Made by a program: the position numbers and the translations under genes. From positions 1-55,587 of the forward strand of contig NZ_JAKNUW010000014.1 in assembly GCF_023155805.1 (NCBI RefSeq): 55,587 bases of DNA. Reading direction: 5' to 3'. Positions within the stretch are counted from its first letter, which is position 1. Every line of letters starts with the position of its first letter. This stretch comes from Micrococcus lacusdianchii. Its GTDB lineage: Bacteria > Actinomycetota > Actinomycetes > Actinomycetales > Micrococcaceae. Of this stretch, positions 44,082 through 53,571 are shown one piece after another. The notes under the pieces are model-generated. The model was given only the letters and a program-made list of their open reading frames with translations. It searched no databases and was not told the origin of the DNA.

Positions 44082-44411
44082 ATGGACACCACGGACCCGG
44101 CCCTCACGGTCACCCGCAACGACGACGCCTCCCGCTACGAGCTCCACCGCACCGAGGAGGACGGCCGCGCCACACTGCTGGCCGCCCTCGACTACCGGGA
44201 CAACGGCACCGCCGTGTCCCTCACGCGCGCCTTCACCGTGCCGACCTTCCGCGGCCAGGGCCATGCGGCCACGCTGACCGCCGGCGCCGTCGAGGACATC
44301 GCCGAGCGCGGCGGGGCGGCCGGCGGCACGACCATCGTGCCCCTGTGCTGGTACGTGGCCGGCTGGTTCGAGGAGCACCCCGAACGGCAGGACCTGCTGG
44401 CCCGCGGCTGA
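44082..44411 (+). CDS. GNAT-like N-acetyltransferase, YjdJ/YidJ type
   Basis: A 109-residue protein: RYELHRTEEDGRATLLAALD and VSLTRAFTVPTFRGQGHAA, where RGQGHAA matches the acetyl-CoA loop, then VPLCWYVAGWFEEHPERQDL. The C-terminal WYV-WF--HPE pattern is characteristic of this small family. The substrate is unknown. ATG 44082 is preferred; the open frame upstream is intergenic. It is divergent from nrdH. Confidence 0.85.
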   Translation: MDTTDPALTVTRNDDASRYELHRTEEDGRATLLAALDYRDNGTAVSLTRAFTVPTFRGQGHAATLTAGAVEDIAERGGAAGGTTIVPLCWYVAGWFEEHPERQDLLARG

Positions 44412-44460
44412 GAACTCCCGCAGGCCGGGCCGCCCCCTCGTCCGGACAGGACTCAGCACG

Positions 44461-44646
44461 TCACTTCATGGAGGGCACCCGACGCACGGCACGCCCGGTC
44501 GTCTGGGGTGCGCGAGCCTCCGAGGCGGAGGCTGCGGCGCCGCCCCTCGGCGAAGCGTCCGCGGCCAGCATGGCCGTGGCCAGGCGGACGGAGCGTGGGC
44601 ACAGGACGGGCTGGCGGCGGCGGGCGGCGGCGCGGGTGCGGGCCAT
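44461..44646 (-). CDS. Small basic hypothetical protein (61 aa)
   Basis: Starts at ATG 44646 behind a strong Shine-Dalgarno sequence, GGAGGACCGTC, at ideal spacing. It reads MARTRAAARRRQPVLCPRSV and then an Ala/Arg/Ser-rich tail. It has no recognisable domain, and its only support is the ribosome site and a uniform high-GC reading frame. It may be a spurious frame in GC-rich intergenic sequence. Confidence 0.35.
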   Translation of the reverse strand: MARTRAAARRRQPVLCPRSVRLATAMLAADASPRGGAAASASEARAPQTTGRAVRRVPSMK

Positions 44647-44770
44647 GACGGTCCTCCGTTCTCGAGGGGCGCACCCTGAGGTGCTGCTCACACGCTAGGG
44701 ACGCACCGGACCCCGGCCCAGCACGGGACGGACACGCTCAGGTGACGATCCCGTCACGGGCCCACACGCC

Positions 44771-44807
44771 GCGGGGCGGCCACCGGTGCCCCCGGTGACC
44801 GCCCCGC
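44771..44807. terminator. Hairpin terminator after the sodium symporter remnant
   Basis: Stem GCGGGGCGG/CCGCCCCGC plus CACCGG/CCGGTG with one mismatch and a 5-base loop. It lies 28 bases past the symporter stop on the minus strand. Confidence 0.7.
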
Positions 44808-44834
44808 GCGTCGGGCGCTGTCAGCGCGCAGCCC

Positions 44835-46069
44835 TCATCGGGTCGTGGCGCCCGCCGCCGTCGCCGCGCCCGCCGCCGCGGCACCCTCCGCCGCCACGGC
44901 CCCGCGGCGGGCGCGCACCCGCCAGGCGTCCAGGACGGCCGCGTCCGTGGGACGCGTCAGCAGGCTGACCGCCACGTACACCACGGCGGAGAGGGCCAGG
45001 CCCACGTAGATGGGCTCGTTGGCGTAGACGCCGGCGATGGCCTCCTCGGCGCGCAGCTCGAGGACCAGCATGGTCACCAGGGTGCCCACCGTCCCGGCCA
45101 CCATGGACCAGGCCGCGCCGGCCCCGGTGCCCCGGCGCCAGAGCAGCCCGCCGAGGATGGCCACCAGCAGGCCGCCCACCAGGATGTCGTAGGCGATGGT
45201 CAGGGCTGCCACCACGTCCGGGACCTGGATGGCCACCGCGAGCGCGACGACGCCCAGTCCCAGCACCCACCAGCGGTTGGCCGAGACGTCCTCCTCCGCC
45301 TCACCCGGGTCCTGCACGGCCACGGGGCGGGCGTGGTGCTCGTCCACGGCGTCCGCCACGGAGACCTCCGTGGCGGTGCGTCCGCCGCGCAGCATCGGCA
45401 TGATGTCCGCCCGGGCCACGGTGGCGGCGGCGATCAGGGCGCCGGAGGCGGTGGACATCATGGCGGCCACGGCGGCGGCCAGGGCGATGCCGCCGATGCC
45501 CACGGGCAGGAGGTTCTGCGCCACGGAGGCGTAGACGTCGTCGGAGGTCTCGATGCCGGGCAGGGCGACGGCGGCGCCGTAGAGGATGCAGTACACGCCG
45601 GCGGCCGCGCCGCCGATCTGGGCCACGCGCGGGGAGCGGGCGGTGAACACCCGCTGCCAGATGTCCTGGCCGATCAGCAGGCCGAGCGTGTAGATCACGA
45701 AGTACGTGATGATCGACTGCAGGCCCGTGCCGCCGACGTCGAAGAACTCGGCGTCCAGGCGCTCTCCCATGCCGGCCCAGCCGCCGGCCCGGGACAGCGA
45801 GATCGGCAGCATCAGCAGGAACAGGCCCACGGTCATGATCAGGAACTGGACCATGTCCGCCAGGGTGATGGACCACATGCCGCCGATCACGGAGTAGGCC
45901 AGAACGACGACGCTGCCCACCAGGATGGCCAGCCAGCGGTCCCAGCCGAACAGGACCACGAAGACGGACGCGTAGGCGCCCGTCGACGTCGCCGCGAGCA
46001 TGAGGGTGTAGGCGAGCATCACGACGGAGTACGACGGCGGCGATGATGACGATGTTGAGGGTGGCCATG
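44835..46069 (-). pseudogene. Sodium:solute symporter (SSS family) with an internal deletion
   Basis: A start ATG at 46069 gives MATLNIVIIAAVV, a normal SSS N-terminus. After about 15 residues the sequence jumps out of frame to VMLAYTLMLAATSTGAYASV, which belongs about 100 residues further on in intact family members. From there the frame is clean to the stop: WDRWLAILVGSVVVLAYSVI, MWSITLADMVQFLIMTVGLF, AAAVAAMMSTASGALIAAAT. Roughly three transmembrane helices are lost. Short GTCGT repeats at the junction (near 46025-46040) suggest deletion by slippage. The gene is divergent from the XRE-cupin regulator and close to the arginine genes, so it probably once imported arginine, a guanidino compound or a polyamine; that substrate is inference. 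Confidence 0.85.
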
Positions 46070-46140
46070 GGCTCCTCCGAGCGGGATGGCCGGGAGCCGG
46101 TGCTGACGAGGGTGTTGCACCTCACGTCCGGTGCGCTGAG

Positions 46141-46158
46141 GGTAAACGCGCGTTGACC
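46141..46158. promoter_or_regulatory. Near-perfect 18-bp palindrome, candidate operator of the XRE-cupin regulator
   Basis: GGTAAACGCGCGTTGACC is self-complementary except for one pair. It lies between the divergent symporter remnant and the regulator gene and overlaps a TTGACC -35-like hexamer (46154-46159). It is well placed for autoregulation and for control of the divergent symporter. Confidence 0.6.
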
Positions 46159-46202
46159 TTGAGACAACTCGGGTCCATGCTGGAGGCGACCCTGAAGGAG
46201 CC

Positions 46203-46775
46203 ATGAAGTCCCTGCCGCTGCACCCGACCCCGACCACCCCGCAGGTGGGCCGACGCCTCCGCGCGCTGCGTGAGCAGGCGCGTATCTCCCTGGCCGACCT
46301 CGCCGCCGTGACGGGGCTGTCCAAGGGCTTCCTCTCGCGCGTCGAACGCGACCTCACCAGCCCCTCGGTGACCTCCCTGGTGGCCGTGTGCCAAGCCCTG
46401 GGGACGAGCCCCGGCGACGTCCTGGACGCCCCCGAGGTCACGGTGGTCCGCGGTGGTGAGGCGCCCGCCGTCAGCCTGGGCGGCGAGGGGATCTCGGAGC
46501 ACCTGCTCTCCCCGCCCGGCCTGCGGCCCCTGCAGGTGATCCGCGCGGAGATCGCCGCCGGCGGGACCGGCGAGGAGGAGCTGTACACCGTGGACTGCGA
46601 GGTGGAGTCCGTGCATGTGGTCTCCGGCCGCCTGACCCTGCGCACCGTGGACGGCGCCCACGCCCTGGAGGCCGGGGACACCGCCACGTTCAGCGGGCGG
46701 GAGCCGCACTCCTGGCGAAACCCGGACCCCGACTCCCCCGCACACGTCCTCTGGATCCTCGCCGGACGCACCTGA
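46203..46775 (+). CDS. XRE-family regulator with C-terminal cupin sensor domain
   Basis: A 190-residue protein. Its HTH_3 domain (about 15-70: [20 protein letters not shown], then [19 protein letters not shown]) is followed by a cupin (about 110-188: [40 protein letters not shown]). This layout is found in regulators such as PuuR that sense amines or amino acids. It stands 34 bases before the ureohydrolase gene on the same strand and is probably the local regulator of the arginine-catabolism genes. The ligand is unknown. Confidence 0.9.
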   Translation: MKSLPLHPTPTTPQVGRRLRALREQARISLADLAAVTGLSKGFLSRVERDLTSPSVTSLVAVCQALGTSPGDVLDAPEVTVVRGGEAPAVSLGGEGISEHLLSPPGLRPLQVIRAEIAAGGTGEEELYTVDCEVESVHVVSGRLTLRTVDGAHALEAGDTATFSGREPHSWRNPDPDSPAHVLWILAGRT

Positions 46776-46809
46776 CCGCCCCACCCCGACCCCATCGAAG
46801 GAGAACGCC

Positions 46810-47817
46810 ATGCTGCAGATCCCCCGCGTCGAGGAGGACGGCCGCCTCGGCCCCGTGAACTCGGCCCTCGTGCCCCGCTACGGCGGCGCCCCCACCTACG
46901 CCCTGCTGCCCCGCCTGGACGAGGCCGCCGCGCGCGGCCTCACTCCGGAGATCAAGGTGGTCGGCGTGCCCTTCGACGCCGGCGTGTCCTACCGGCCCGG
47001 CGCCCGGTTCGGCTCCGGCCACGTGCGCCAGTCCTCCCGCCTGCTGCGCCCCTACAACCCGGCCACGGACACCTCCCCGTTCGCGCAGGCCCAGGTGGTG
47101 GACGCCGGGGACATGGCCGTGAACCCCTTCACCATCGGCGAGGCGATCGAGACGATCCAGCAGGACGCCCTCGACCTCACCGCGGACGGCTCGTCCCTCA
47201 TGACCATCGGCGGCGACCACACCATCGCCCTGCCGCTGCTGCGCGCGGCCGCCGAGCGCGCCGGCCAGCCCGTGGCCCTGCTCCACTTCGACGCCCACCT
47301 GGACACGTGGGACACCTACTTCGGCGCTGAGTACACCCACGGCACCCCGTTCCGCCGCGCCGTGGAGGAGGGGATCCTGGACACCGAGGCGATCTCCCAC
47401 GTCGGCACGCGCGGCCCGCTCTACGGGAAGAAGGACCTCGACGACGACCACCGCCTGGGCTTCGGCATCGTCACCTCCGCGGACGTGTTCCGCCGCGGCG
47501 TGGACGAGATCGTCGACGCCCTGCGCCAGCGCATCGGCGACCGCCCGCTCTACGTCTCCGTGGACATCGACGTCCTCGACCCGGCCCACGCCCCCGGCAC
47601 CGGCACCCCCGAGGCCGGCGGACTCACCTCCCGCGAGCTGCTCGAGATCCTGCGCGGGCTGCGCGGCCTGGACCTGGTGGGCGCCGACGTCGTGGAGGTG
47701 GCCCCCGCCTACGACCACGCCGAGCTCACCGGCGTGGCCGCCTCCCACGTGGCCTACGACCTGATCACCCTCATGGCGGACCGCCGTGCCGCCCGCGCCC
47801 AGGAGGCCTCCGCATGA
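46810..47817 (+). CDS. Ureohydrolase, agmatinase / 4-guanidinobutyrase type
   Basis: A 335-residue arginase-superfamily enzyme. Mn ligands are visible in [26 protein letters not shown] and [20 protein letters not shown]. It releases urea from a guanidino compound. It resembles agmatinases, but no arginine decarboxylase is nearby. The decarboxylase and transaminases downstream fit 4-guanidinobutyrate as substrate (guanidinobutyrase), giving GABA. GAAGGAGA precedes the ATG. It overlaps the next gene by four bases (ATGA). Confidence 0.9.
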   Translation: MLQIPRVEEDGRLGPVNSALVPRYGGAPTYALLPRLDEAAARGLTPEIKVVGVPFDAGVSYRPGARFGSGHVRQSSRLLRPYNPATDTSPFAQAQVVDAGDMAVNPFTIGEAIETIQQDALDLTADGSSLMTIGGDHTIALPLLRAAAERAGQPVALLHFDAHLDTWDTYFGAEYTHGTPFRRAVEEGILDTEAISHVGTRGPLYGKKDLDDDHRLGFGIVTSADVFRRGVDEIVDALRQRIGDRPLYVSVDIDVLDPAHAPGTGTPEAGGLTSRELLEILRGLRGLDLVGADVVEVAPAYDHAELTGVAASHVAYDLITLMADRRAARAQEASA

Positions 47818-49577
47818 GCGGGACGACCGCGCCCCAGACCGCCGCGCCGCGCCGCAACGGCGGGGACCTCGCCGTCGAGACCCTGCACGCCCTCGGGGCG
47901 CGCACCGTCTTCGGCATCCCCGGCCAGCACGCCCTCGGCCTGTTCGACGCGCTCTCCCGCTCCCCGCTGGAGTTCGTCTCCAACCGCGTGGAGAACAACG
48001 CCGCCTTCGCCGCGGACGGCTACGCCCGCGCCACCGGCGAGGTGGGTGTGCTGTTCCTCTCCACCGGGCCCGGCGCCCTGACCTCCCTGGCGGGCCTCCA
48101 GGAGGCCTACGCCACGGGCGTGCCCCTGGTGGTGATCGCCTCCCAGATCCCGCTGTCCGGGCTCGGCGCCCGCCGCAAGGGCATGCTCCACCAGCTGGAC
48201 GACCAGAAGGCCTCCGCCCAGAACGTCACCAAGACCCAGCACACCGTGCACCACGCCTCCGGCATCCCCTCCGCGATCCAGGACGCATGGGCCGAGGCCG
48301 TGACCGTGCCGCAGGGTCCGGTGTGGGTGGAGATCCCCCAGGACGTGCTCCTCGGCGACGTCGAGGTGCCGCCCGTGCAGGACGCCCTCGCCGTCCCCTA
48401 TGACCACCCGCCGCGCGCCGAGCTCGTCGACGAGTCGGTCCGCTGGCTGCGGGACGCCGAGCGCGTGGCGATCGTGGCCGGCGGCGGCGTGCGCCGCTCC
48501 GGTCCGGCCGCCCAGGAGTCCCTGCGCGAGGTCGCCGAGCTGCTGCAGGCCCCCGTGGTCTGCTCTCCCGGCGGCAACACCGCGTTCCCGTGGGAGCACC
48601 CGCTCTCCCTCGGGGGCTGGGTGGAGGACCGCCACGTCACGGACCTGCTCGAGGACGCCGAGGTGCTGCTCGTCGTCGGCTCCGCCCTCGGCGAGGTCAC
48701 CTCGAACTACTTCACGCTCGAGCCCCGCGGCCGCCTCATCCAGATCGACGCCGAGCCGCGCGTCCTCGAGACCAACCACCCCACGCTCGGCGTGCGGGCC
48801 GACGCCGGCCAGGCCCTGGCCGCGCTCGCGGACGCGCTGCGGGCGGACGCGACGGCCCGGCCCGCGGAGCGGCCGTGGCACGGCCGCACCTCCGCGGACG
48901 TGGTGGCGGAGGTCAACGCCAAGGTCACCGCGCGCCTGGACGCACAGGACCTGGGCCGCGAGCGCCGCCTCATGGCGGACATCCGGGCCGCGGTGCCCGC
49001 GGACATGCAGACGTTCTGGGACATGACCATCGCGGCGTACTGGGGCTGGAACTGCTGGGACGCGCAGGAGGGCGAGTTCCACTCGGCGCAGGGCGCCGGC
49101 GGGCTGGGCTACGGCTTCCCCGCGGCGTTCGGCGCGTCCGTGGGCCTGGCCTCGGCCGGCCGCGACGCCCGGGTGCTCGCCGTGGCCGGGGACGGCTCGG
49201 CCATGTACTCGATCGCCGAGCTCGCCGCGGCACGCCAGCACGACGCCGACGTCACGTGGCTGATCGTCGACGACGGCGGCTACGGCATCCTCCGCGAGTA
49301 CATGGAGGGGGCGTTCGGCCAGGCCACGGCCACCGAGCTGACCCGCCCGGACTTCGCGGCGCTCGCGGAGTCTTTCGGGGTACCCGCCGAGACCGTCGAG
49401 GTGGAGCAGGTGGGCGAGGCGCTCGCCCGCGCCCTCGCCGGCTCCGGCCCCAACGTGGTCGTCGTGCGCACCCTGCTGCGCATGTGGGCACCCAGCCACC
49501 TCGAGGAGGCCGCCCCCGTGGATGACGCCGGCCTCGACCCCGCCGAGACCACCCGACCGGAAGGACCCACCGCATGA
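47814..49577 (+). CDS. ThDP-dependent 2-keto acid decarboxylase, probable 5-guanidino-2-oxopentanoate (2-ketoarginine) decarboxylase
   Basis: A 587-residue acetolactate-synthase-like enzyme. The N-terminal PYR domain has [20 protein letters not shown], with the Glu that activates ThDP. The C-terminal PP domain has [20 protein letters not shown] and [17 protein letters not shown]. It lacks an ALS-type small-subunit partner. Its position between a ureohydrolase and an aminotransferase, with overlaps on both sides, matches the AruI decarboxylase of the arginine transaminase pathway, which turns 2-ketoarginine into 4-guanidinobutyraldehyde. Family membership is certain; the substrate is inferred from the neighbours. 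Confidence 0.82.
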   Translation: MSGTTAPQTAAPRRNGGDLAVETLHALGARTVFGIPGQHALGLFDALSRSPLEFVSNRVENNAAFAADGYARATGEVGVLFLSTGPGALTSLAGLQEAYATGVPLVVIASQIPLSGLGARRKGMLHQLDDQKASAQNVTKTQHTVHHASGIPSAIQDAWAEAVTVPQGPVWVEIPQDVLLGDVEVPPVQDALAVPYDHPPRAELVDESVRWLRDAERVAIVAGGGVRRSGPAAQESLREVAELLQAPVVCSPGGNTAFPWEHPLSLGGWVEDRHVTDLLEDAEVLLVVGSALGEVTSNYFTLEPRGRLIQIDAEPRVLETNHPTLGVRADAGQALAALADALRADATARPAERPWHGRTSADVVAEVNAKVTARLDAQDLGRERRLMADIRAAVPADMQTFWDMTIAAYWGWNCWDAQEGEFHSAQGAGGLGYGFPAAFGASVGLASAGRDARVLAVAGDGSAMYSIAELAAARQHDADVTWLIVDDGGYGILREYMEGAFGQATATELTRPDFAALAESFGVPAETVEVEQVGEALARALAGSGPNVVVVRTLLRMWAPSHLEEAAPVDDAGLDPAETTRPEGPTA

Positions 49578-50803
49578 GCACCCTCGACCCCGCGGGCGCC
49601 CGCGCCCACCTGGCGCGCCGCGCCACCACCGTCCAGCAGTCGGCCGTGCGCGACGTCTTCGACATCGCGATGGACCCGGACCTCGTCTCCCTGGCCGGCG
49701 GCAACCCGTGGCTGTCCGGCCTGCCGCTCGAGGAGCTCGGCGCCACCGCGCAGCGGCTGATCGCGCAGCAGGGCACCGCGTCCCTGCAGTACGGCCCCGG
49801 CCAGGGCCTGGAGTCCATGCGCGCGGCGGCCTGCACCGTGATGGCCGCGGACGGCATCCCGGACGCGGACCCCGAGCTGGTCGTCATCACCCCCGGCTCC
49901 CAGGCCGCGATCGACACCGCGTGCCGCGCCTTCGCGGACCCGGGCGACGTCGTCGTGGTGGAGGACCCCACCTTCGTGGGTGCGCTGACCTCGTTCCAGA
50001 CCTGGGAGCTCGACGCCGTGGCCACCCCCACGGACGAGCACGGCCTGGTGCCCGAGGAGCTGGACGCCACGCTCACGCGCCTGGCCGCGGAGGGCCGCCG
50101 GGTGGCGTTCCTCTACACGATCCCCTCCTTCGCCAACCCCTCGGGCCTGCTGCTGCCGGCCGAGCGCCGCGAGCGCGTGGCCGAGGTCTGCGCGCGGCAC
50201 GACGTCCTGATCGTGGAGGACAACCCGTACGGGCAGATCGCGTTCGACGGGGAGCCGGTGGCCCCGATCGCCGCCGCGCACCGGGACCGCACCGTGTACC
50301 TGGGGACGATGTCCAAGATCTTCTCCCCCGGCGTGCGCGTGGGCTGGGCCCTGGTGCCGGAGGCGCTGCACCGCGAGTTCTACCTGTGCGCCGAGTCCGC
50401 GTTCATCCACGCCTCCACCACGTCGCAGATGCTCGCGACGGCGTTCGTCACCGAGTTCGACTGGCAGGGCCATGTCCGCGAGGTCACGGGCCTGTACCGG
50501 GCGCGCGCGGCCGCGCTGCAGGACGCGCTCACCGAGCACTGGGACCCCGCCTTCGAGTACACCGCCCCGCGCGGCGGGTTCTTCCTGTGGGGCTCCCTGC
50601 CCGCGGGGGTCGACACCCTGGAGCTGATGCGGGAGGGCATCGCCGCGGGCGCAGTGTTCGTGCCCGGCGCCGCGTTCACCCCCGTGGAGGGCGTGCACTC
50701 CACCCTCCGCCTGGCGTACTCATTCGTGGACGAGGACACCCTCGTGGAGGGCGTGCGCCGCCTGGCGCCCGTGGTGGAGCGCGCAGTGGCCGAGGCGCGC
50801 TGA
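49574..50803 (+). CDS. Class I PLP-dependent aminotransferase, probable arginine transaminase
   Basis: A 409-residue fold-type I aminotransferase. It has SLAGGNPWLSGLPLEELG, PGSQAAIDTACRAFADPGD, VEDNPYGQIAFDG, and the PLP lysine K248 in YLGTMSKIFSPGVRVGWAL, then APRGGFFLWGSLPAG. It belongs to the group containing 2-aminoadipate and aromatic aminotransferases. Its ATG overlaps the ThDP-enzyme stop, and by context it may make 2-ketoarginine from arginine (AruH role). The true substrate is unproven. It is followed by a strong hairpin. Confidence 0.85.
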   Translation: MSTLDPAGARAHLARRATTVQQSAVRDVFDIAMDPDLVSLAGGNPWLSGLPLEELGATAQRLIAQQGTASLQYGPGQGLESMRAAACTVMAADGIPDADPELVVITPGSQAAIDTACRAFADPGDVVVVEDPTFVGALTSFQTWELDAVATPTDEHGLVPEELDATLTRLAAEGRRVAFLYTIPSFANPSGLLLPAERRERVAEVCARHDVLIVEDNPYGQIAFDGEPVAPIAAAHRDRTVYLGTMSKIFSPGVRVGWALVPEALHREFYLCAESAFIHASTTSQMLATAFVTEFDWQGHVREVTGLYRARAAALQDALTEHWDPAFEYTAPRGGFFLWGSLPAGVDTLELMREGIAAGAVFVPGAAFTPVEGVHSTLRLAYSFVDEDTLVEGVRRLAPVVERAVAEAR

Positions 50804-50820
50804 CCGCCTCACCGCACGGA

Positions 50821-50855
50821 CGACGCCGGCCCCGCCTCACGCGGGGCCGGCGTCG
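50821..50855. terminator. Hairpin terminator of the ureohydrolase-aminotransferase operon
   Basis: A 15-bp perfect inverted repeat (CGACGCCGGCCCCGC and its complement) with loop CTCAC, 17 bases after the aminotransferase stop. The tail of the convergent LysR gene runs into it. Confidence 0.8.
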
Positions 50856-51621
50856 CCGTCCTCCGGGTAGCGCTCCCGGACGAAGGCCCGCAGCCGGTCG
50901 GCCACGGCCGCAATCTCGTCCGCGGCGAAGTGGTCGTGACGCCACACCGCGTGCAGGTGGACCCCGAGCGTCTCGGCGCCAGCCCGGATCCGCAGGGGCC
51001 GCAGCCCGAAGGCGGGGTCCTCGGTGACCACCGCCACCGCGGAGCCGTTGGCCGCCAGGGCCTGGGCCACCCGGCCCGAGTTCGCCTCCACGACGTCCCG
51101 GGGGCCGGCGGGGTCGAGGGCAGCACGACGAGGTCGTGCTGGGCCACGGACTGCAGCAGGGAGTCGTCCAGCTGGGTCTCGGCCACGCGCACCGCCGGGT
51201 CCTCCGGGCCGAGGACGGTGAGGAACGGGACGACGACGTCGATCAGCGTGGTCCCCGGCGCGCCCACCGCGAGCTCGGTGAGACGGCCGGCCGCCAGCAC
51301 GACGGCGGCCTGCCGGGCGTGGGCGTGCGCGTCCAGGACGCCGCGGGCCACCGGCAGCCAGGCATGCCCGGCCGGGGTGAGGCGCAGCCGCGCACCGGCC
51401 GGTGCGAACAGGGCCAGGCCCAGCTCGCGCTGCAGCCGCTGCAGGTGGCGCGTCAGCGCCGACTGCACCAGGCGCAGGCGGCGCGCGGCCTCGGTGACCG
51501 TGCCCGCCTCGGCCACCGCCACGAAGGTGCGCAGCAGCACGGGGTCCAGGACGCGCGGGGAAGGATCCGCCCCCTCGGCACGCGCGGAGGGCGAGGCGGC
51601 GTCGGGCCCGTGCACGGTCAT
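50837..51621 (-). pseudogene. LysR-family regulator with a frameshift in the effector domain
   Basis: From ATG 51621 the N-terminal HTH is normal: LLRTFVAVAEAGTVTEAARR and LVQSALTRHLQRLQRELGLA. The effector domain proceeds to QHDLVVLPS, where the frame fails near 51112-51125. The proper continuation (LDPAGPRDVVEANSGRVAQA to the end) lies in another frame and stops at 50837. In the first frame the protein would continue as nonsense to 50809. It was probably the regulator of gabT, being divergent from it. A truncated protein could still bind DNA. The lesion might be a sequencing error. Confidence 0.75.
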
Positions 51622-51672
51622 GCTCCAGGAGCATAGGCGGCATCCAGGCTCATCATTGGACGTGATGCCACC
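51620..51672. promoter_or_regulatory. Palindromes in the LysR-gabT divergent promoter region
   Basis: Perfect palindrome ATGCTCC-A-GGAGCAT at 51620-51634 overlaps the LysR start codon. A second inverted repeat, GGCGGCATC (51636-51644) and GATGCCACC (51664-51672), has one mismatch and 19 bases between arms. Either could be a LysR operator. Binding is inference. Confidence 0.5.
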
Positions 51673-51735
51673 GCACCGCGCACGATGAACTCCGCACCGA
51701 CGACCCCGCCCCTCGCCCCCCCCAGGAGCTCCCCC

Positions 51736-53070
51736 ATGGCTGCCCCCACGCAGAACCGTCCCCCGCTCGAGCAGTCCCGCCACCTCGCCGGCGAGCTTCC
51801 CGGCCCGCAGTCTCGGGCGCTCGCGGAGCGCCAGGCCCGGGCCGTCCCGTCAGGGGTGGCCGCCACCATGCCGGTGTTCGCCGCCCGCGCCGAGGGCGGG
51901 ATCATCGAGGACGTGGACGGCAACCGCCTGATCGACCTCGGCGCGGGCATCGCCGTGACCTCCGTGGGCGCGTCGCACCCCAGGGTGGTCCAGGCCGTGC
52001 AGGAGCAGGTCGCCGACTTCACCCACACCTGCTTCATGGTGACCCCCTACGAGGGCTACGTGGCGGTGGCGGAGAAGCTCAGCGACGTCGCCCCGATCTC
52101 CGGCGAGACCCGCACCGCCCTCTTCAACTCCGGAGCCGAGGCCGTGGAGAACGCCGTCAAGGTGGCTCGCGCCTTCACCGGCAAGCAGGCCGTGGCCGCC
52201 TTCGACCACGCCTACCACGGCCGCACCACGCTCACCATGGCGCTGACCGCCAAGTCCATGCCGTACAAGCATTCCTTCGGCCCGTTCGCCCCCGAGGTCT
52301 ACCGCGTCCCGGGCTCCTACCCGCTGCGCGACGGGCTCGACGGCGCCGCCGCGGCCCGCCACGCCATCAGCGCGCTCGAGAAGCAGATCGGCGCCGAGAA
52401 CCTGGCCGCCGTGATCATGGAGCCGATCCAGGGCGAGGGCGGGTTCATCGTCCCCGCCGAGGGCTTCCTGCCGGCCATCGTGGACTGGTGCCGGGCCAAC
52501 GGCGTGCTGTTCATCGCGGACGAGGTGCAGTCCGGCTTCGCCCGCACCGGCGCGTGGTTCGCCTCCGAGACCGAGGGGATCGAGCCGGACCTGATGACCA
52601 CCGCCAAGGGCATCGCCGGCGGGATGCCGCTGTCGGCGGTGACCGGCCGCGCCGAGATCATGGACGCGGTGCACCCGGGTGGCCTCGGCGGCACCTACGG
52701 CGGCAACCCCGTGGCGTGCGCCGCCGCCCTGGCCGTGCTCGAGGCGATCGAGGAGGACGGCCTGCTGGGACGGGCGCAGATGATCGAGCGCGTCATCCGC
52801 GAGCACTTCGAGCGCCACCCGGACGAGCGCATCGGCGAGATCCGCGGCCGTGGCGCCATGATGGCGCTCGAGTTCGTGGACCCGGCCACCGGCGAGCCGG
52901 ACGCCGCCCTGACCGGCGCGGTCGCCGCGGCCGCCCGCCGGGCCGGCGTCGTGCTGCTCACGTGCGGCACCTATGGCAACGTGGTCCGCTTCCTTCCCCC
53001 GCTGGTGATCTCCGAGGAGCTGCTGCGTGAAGGGCTCGGCGTGGTCAGCGAGGCGCTCGCGGCCGCCTGA
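51736..53070 (+). CDS. gabT: 4-aminobutyrate aminotransferase
   Basis: A 444-residue class III PLP aminotransferase. Landmarks are LIDLGAGIAVTSVGASHPRV, NSGAEAVENAVKVARAFTGK, IMEPIQGEGGFIVP, FIADEVQSGFARTGAWF and the PLP lysine K291 in LMTTAKGIAGGMPLSA. It converts GABA plus 2-oxoglutarate to succinate semialdehyde, the natural end of arginine transaminase catabolism. I start at ATG 51736 (CAGGAG upstream); a longer frame opens at 51685. No gabD is seen in the window. Confidence 0.92.
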   Translation: MAAPTQNRPPLEQSRHLAGELPGPQSRALAERQARAVPSGVAATMPVFAARAEGGIIEDVDGNRLIDLGAGIAVTSVGASHPRVVQAVQEQVADFTHTCFMVTPYEGYVAVAEKLSDVAPISGETRTALFNSGAEAVENAVKVARAFTGKQAVAAFDHAYHGRTTLTMALTAKSMPYKHSFGPFAPEVYRVPGSYPLRDGLDGAAAARHAISALEKQIGAENLAAVIMEPIQGEGGFIVPAEGFLPAIVDWCRANGVLFIADEVQSGFARTGAWFASETEGIEPDLMTTAKGIAGGMPLSAVTGRAEIMDAVHPGGLGGTYGGNPVACAAALAVLEAIEEDGLLGRAQMIERVIREHFERHPDERIGEIRGRGAMMALEFVDPATGEPDAALTGAVAAAARRAGVVLLTCGTYGNVVRFLPPLVISEELLREGLGVVSEALAAA

Positions 53071-53189
53071 ACGGTCCGGGGAGGGCCGGGGAATGGCGGC
53101 ACGCCATCCCGGATAACGGGAAGGAATTCACTGTCCGGGAGATTTCCACTATCATTTAGGTCGACGGTTTTCGACAGTGAGGAACAATC

Positions 53190-53555
53190 ATGGCCACCAT
53201 TTCCACGATCGCCGACGACTTCGACGGCTCGACGCCGGCCGAGACCGTGTACTTCGCCGTGAGCGGCAAGGAGTACGCGATCGACCTCAACGAGGAGCAC
53301 CGCGCCGAGCTCGAGGAGGTCCTCGACGCCTTCGCCGAGCAGATGCGCCGGTACACGGACGCCGCCCGCCCCATGGGCAAGGCCACGTCCCCTCGCACCT
53401 CCACCCGCTCCGGAAGCGCAGGTCGCAAGTCCGGAACCGACACCAAGGCCGTGCGGGCGTGGGCGCAGGAGAACGGGTACGAGGTCGGCGACCGGGGTCG
53501 CATCCCCGCCGAGATCGTCGAGGCGTACACGAATCGCGGCGGCAAGAAGGGCTGA
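53190..53555 (+). CDS. lsr2: Lsr2-family nucleoid-associated protein
   Basis: A 121-residue Lsr2. The N-terminal dimerisation domain has VYFAVSGKEYAIDLNEEHRA; the C-terminal DNA-binding domain has VRAWAQENGYEVGDRGRIPA and the RGR minor-groove motif. It bridges DNA and silences A/T-rich, often foreign, genes. The linker is Ser/Arg/Lys-rich. The 70 bases before its ATG (53120-53189) are unusually A/T-rich for this genome. A Lsr2 silencer is relevant to the low-GC patches seen elsewhere in the window. Confidence 0.93.
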   Translation: MATISTIADDFDGSTPAETVYFAVSGKEYAIDLNEEHRAELEEVLDAFAEQMRRYTDAARPMGKATSPRTSTRSGSAGRKSGTDTKAVRAWAQENGYEVGDRGRIPAEIVEAYTNRGGKKG

Positions 53556-53571
53556 GCTGAGCTCAGGCCGC

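Noticed and set aside
46022-46022. Treating the symporter frame starting at 46022 as a complete gene
   Set aside because: It would begin inside what is normally a mid-protein helix and lacks about 110 residues of the family N-terminus, whose first part is still visible upstream in another frame.
53081-53130. Terminator between gabT and lsr2
   Set aside because: ATGGC/GCCAT gives only a short, interrupted stem; too weak to call.
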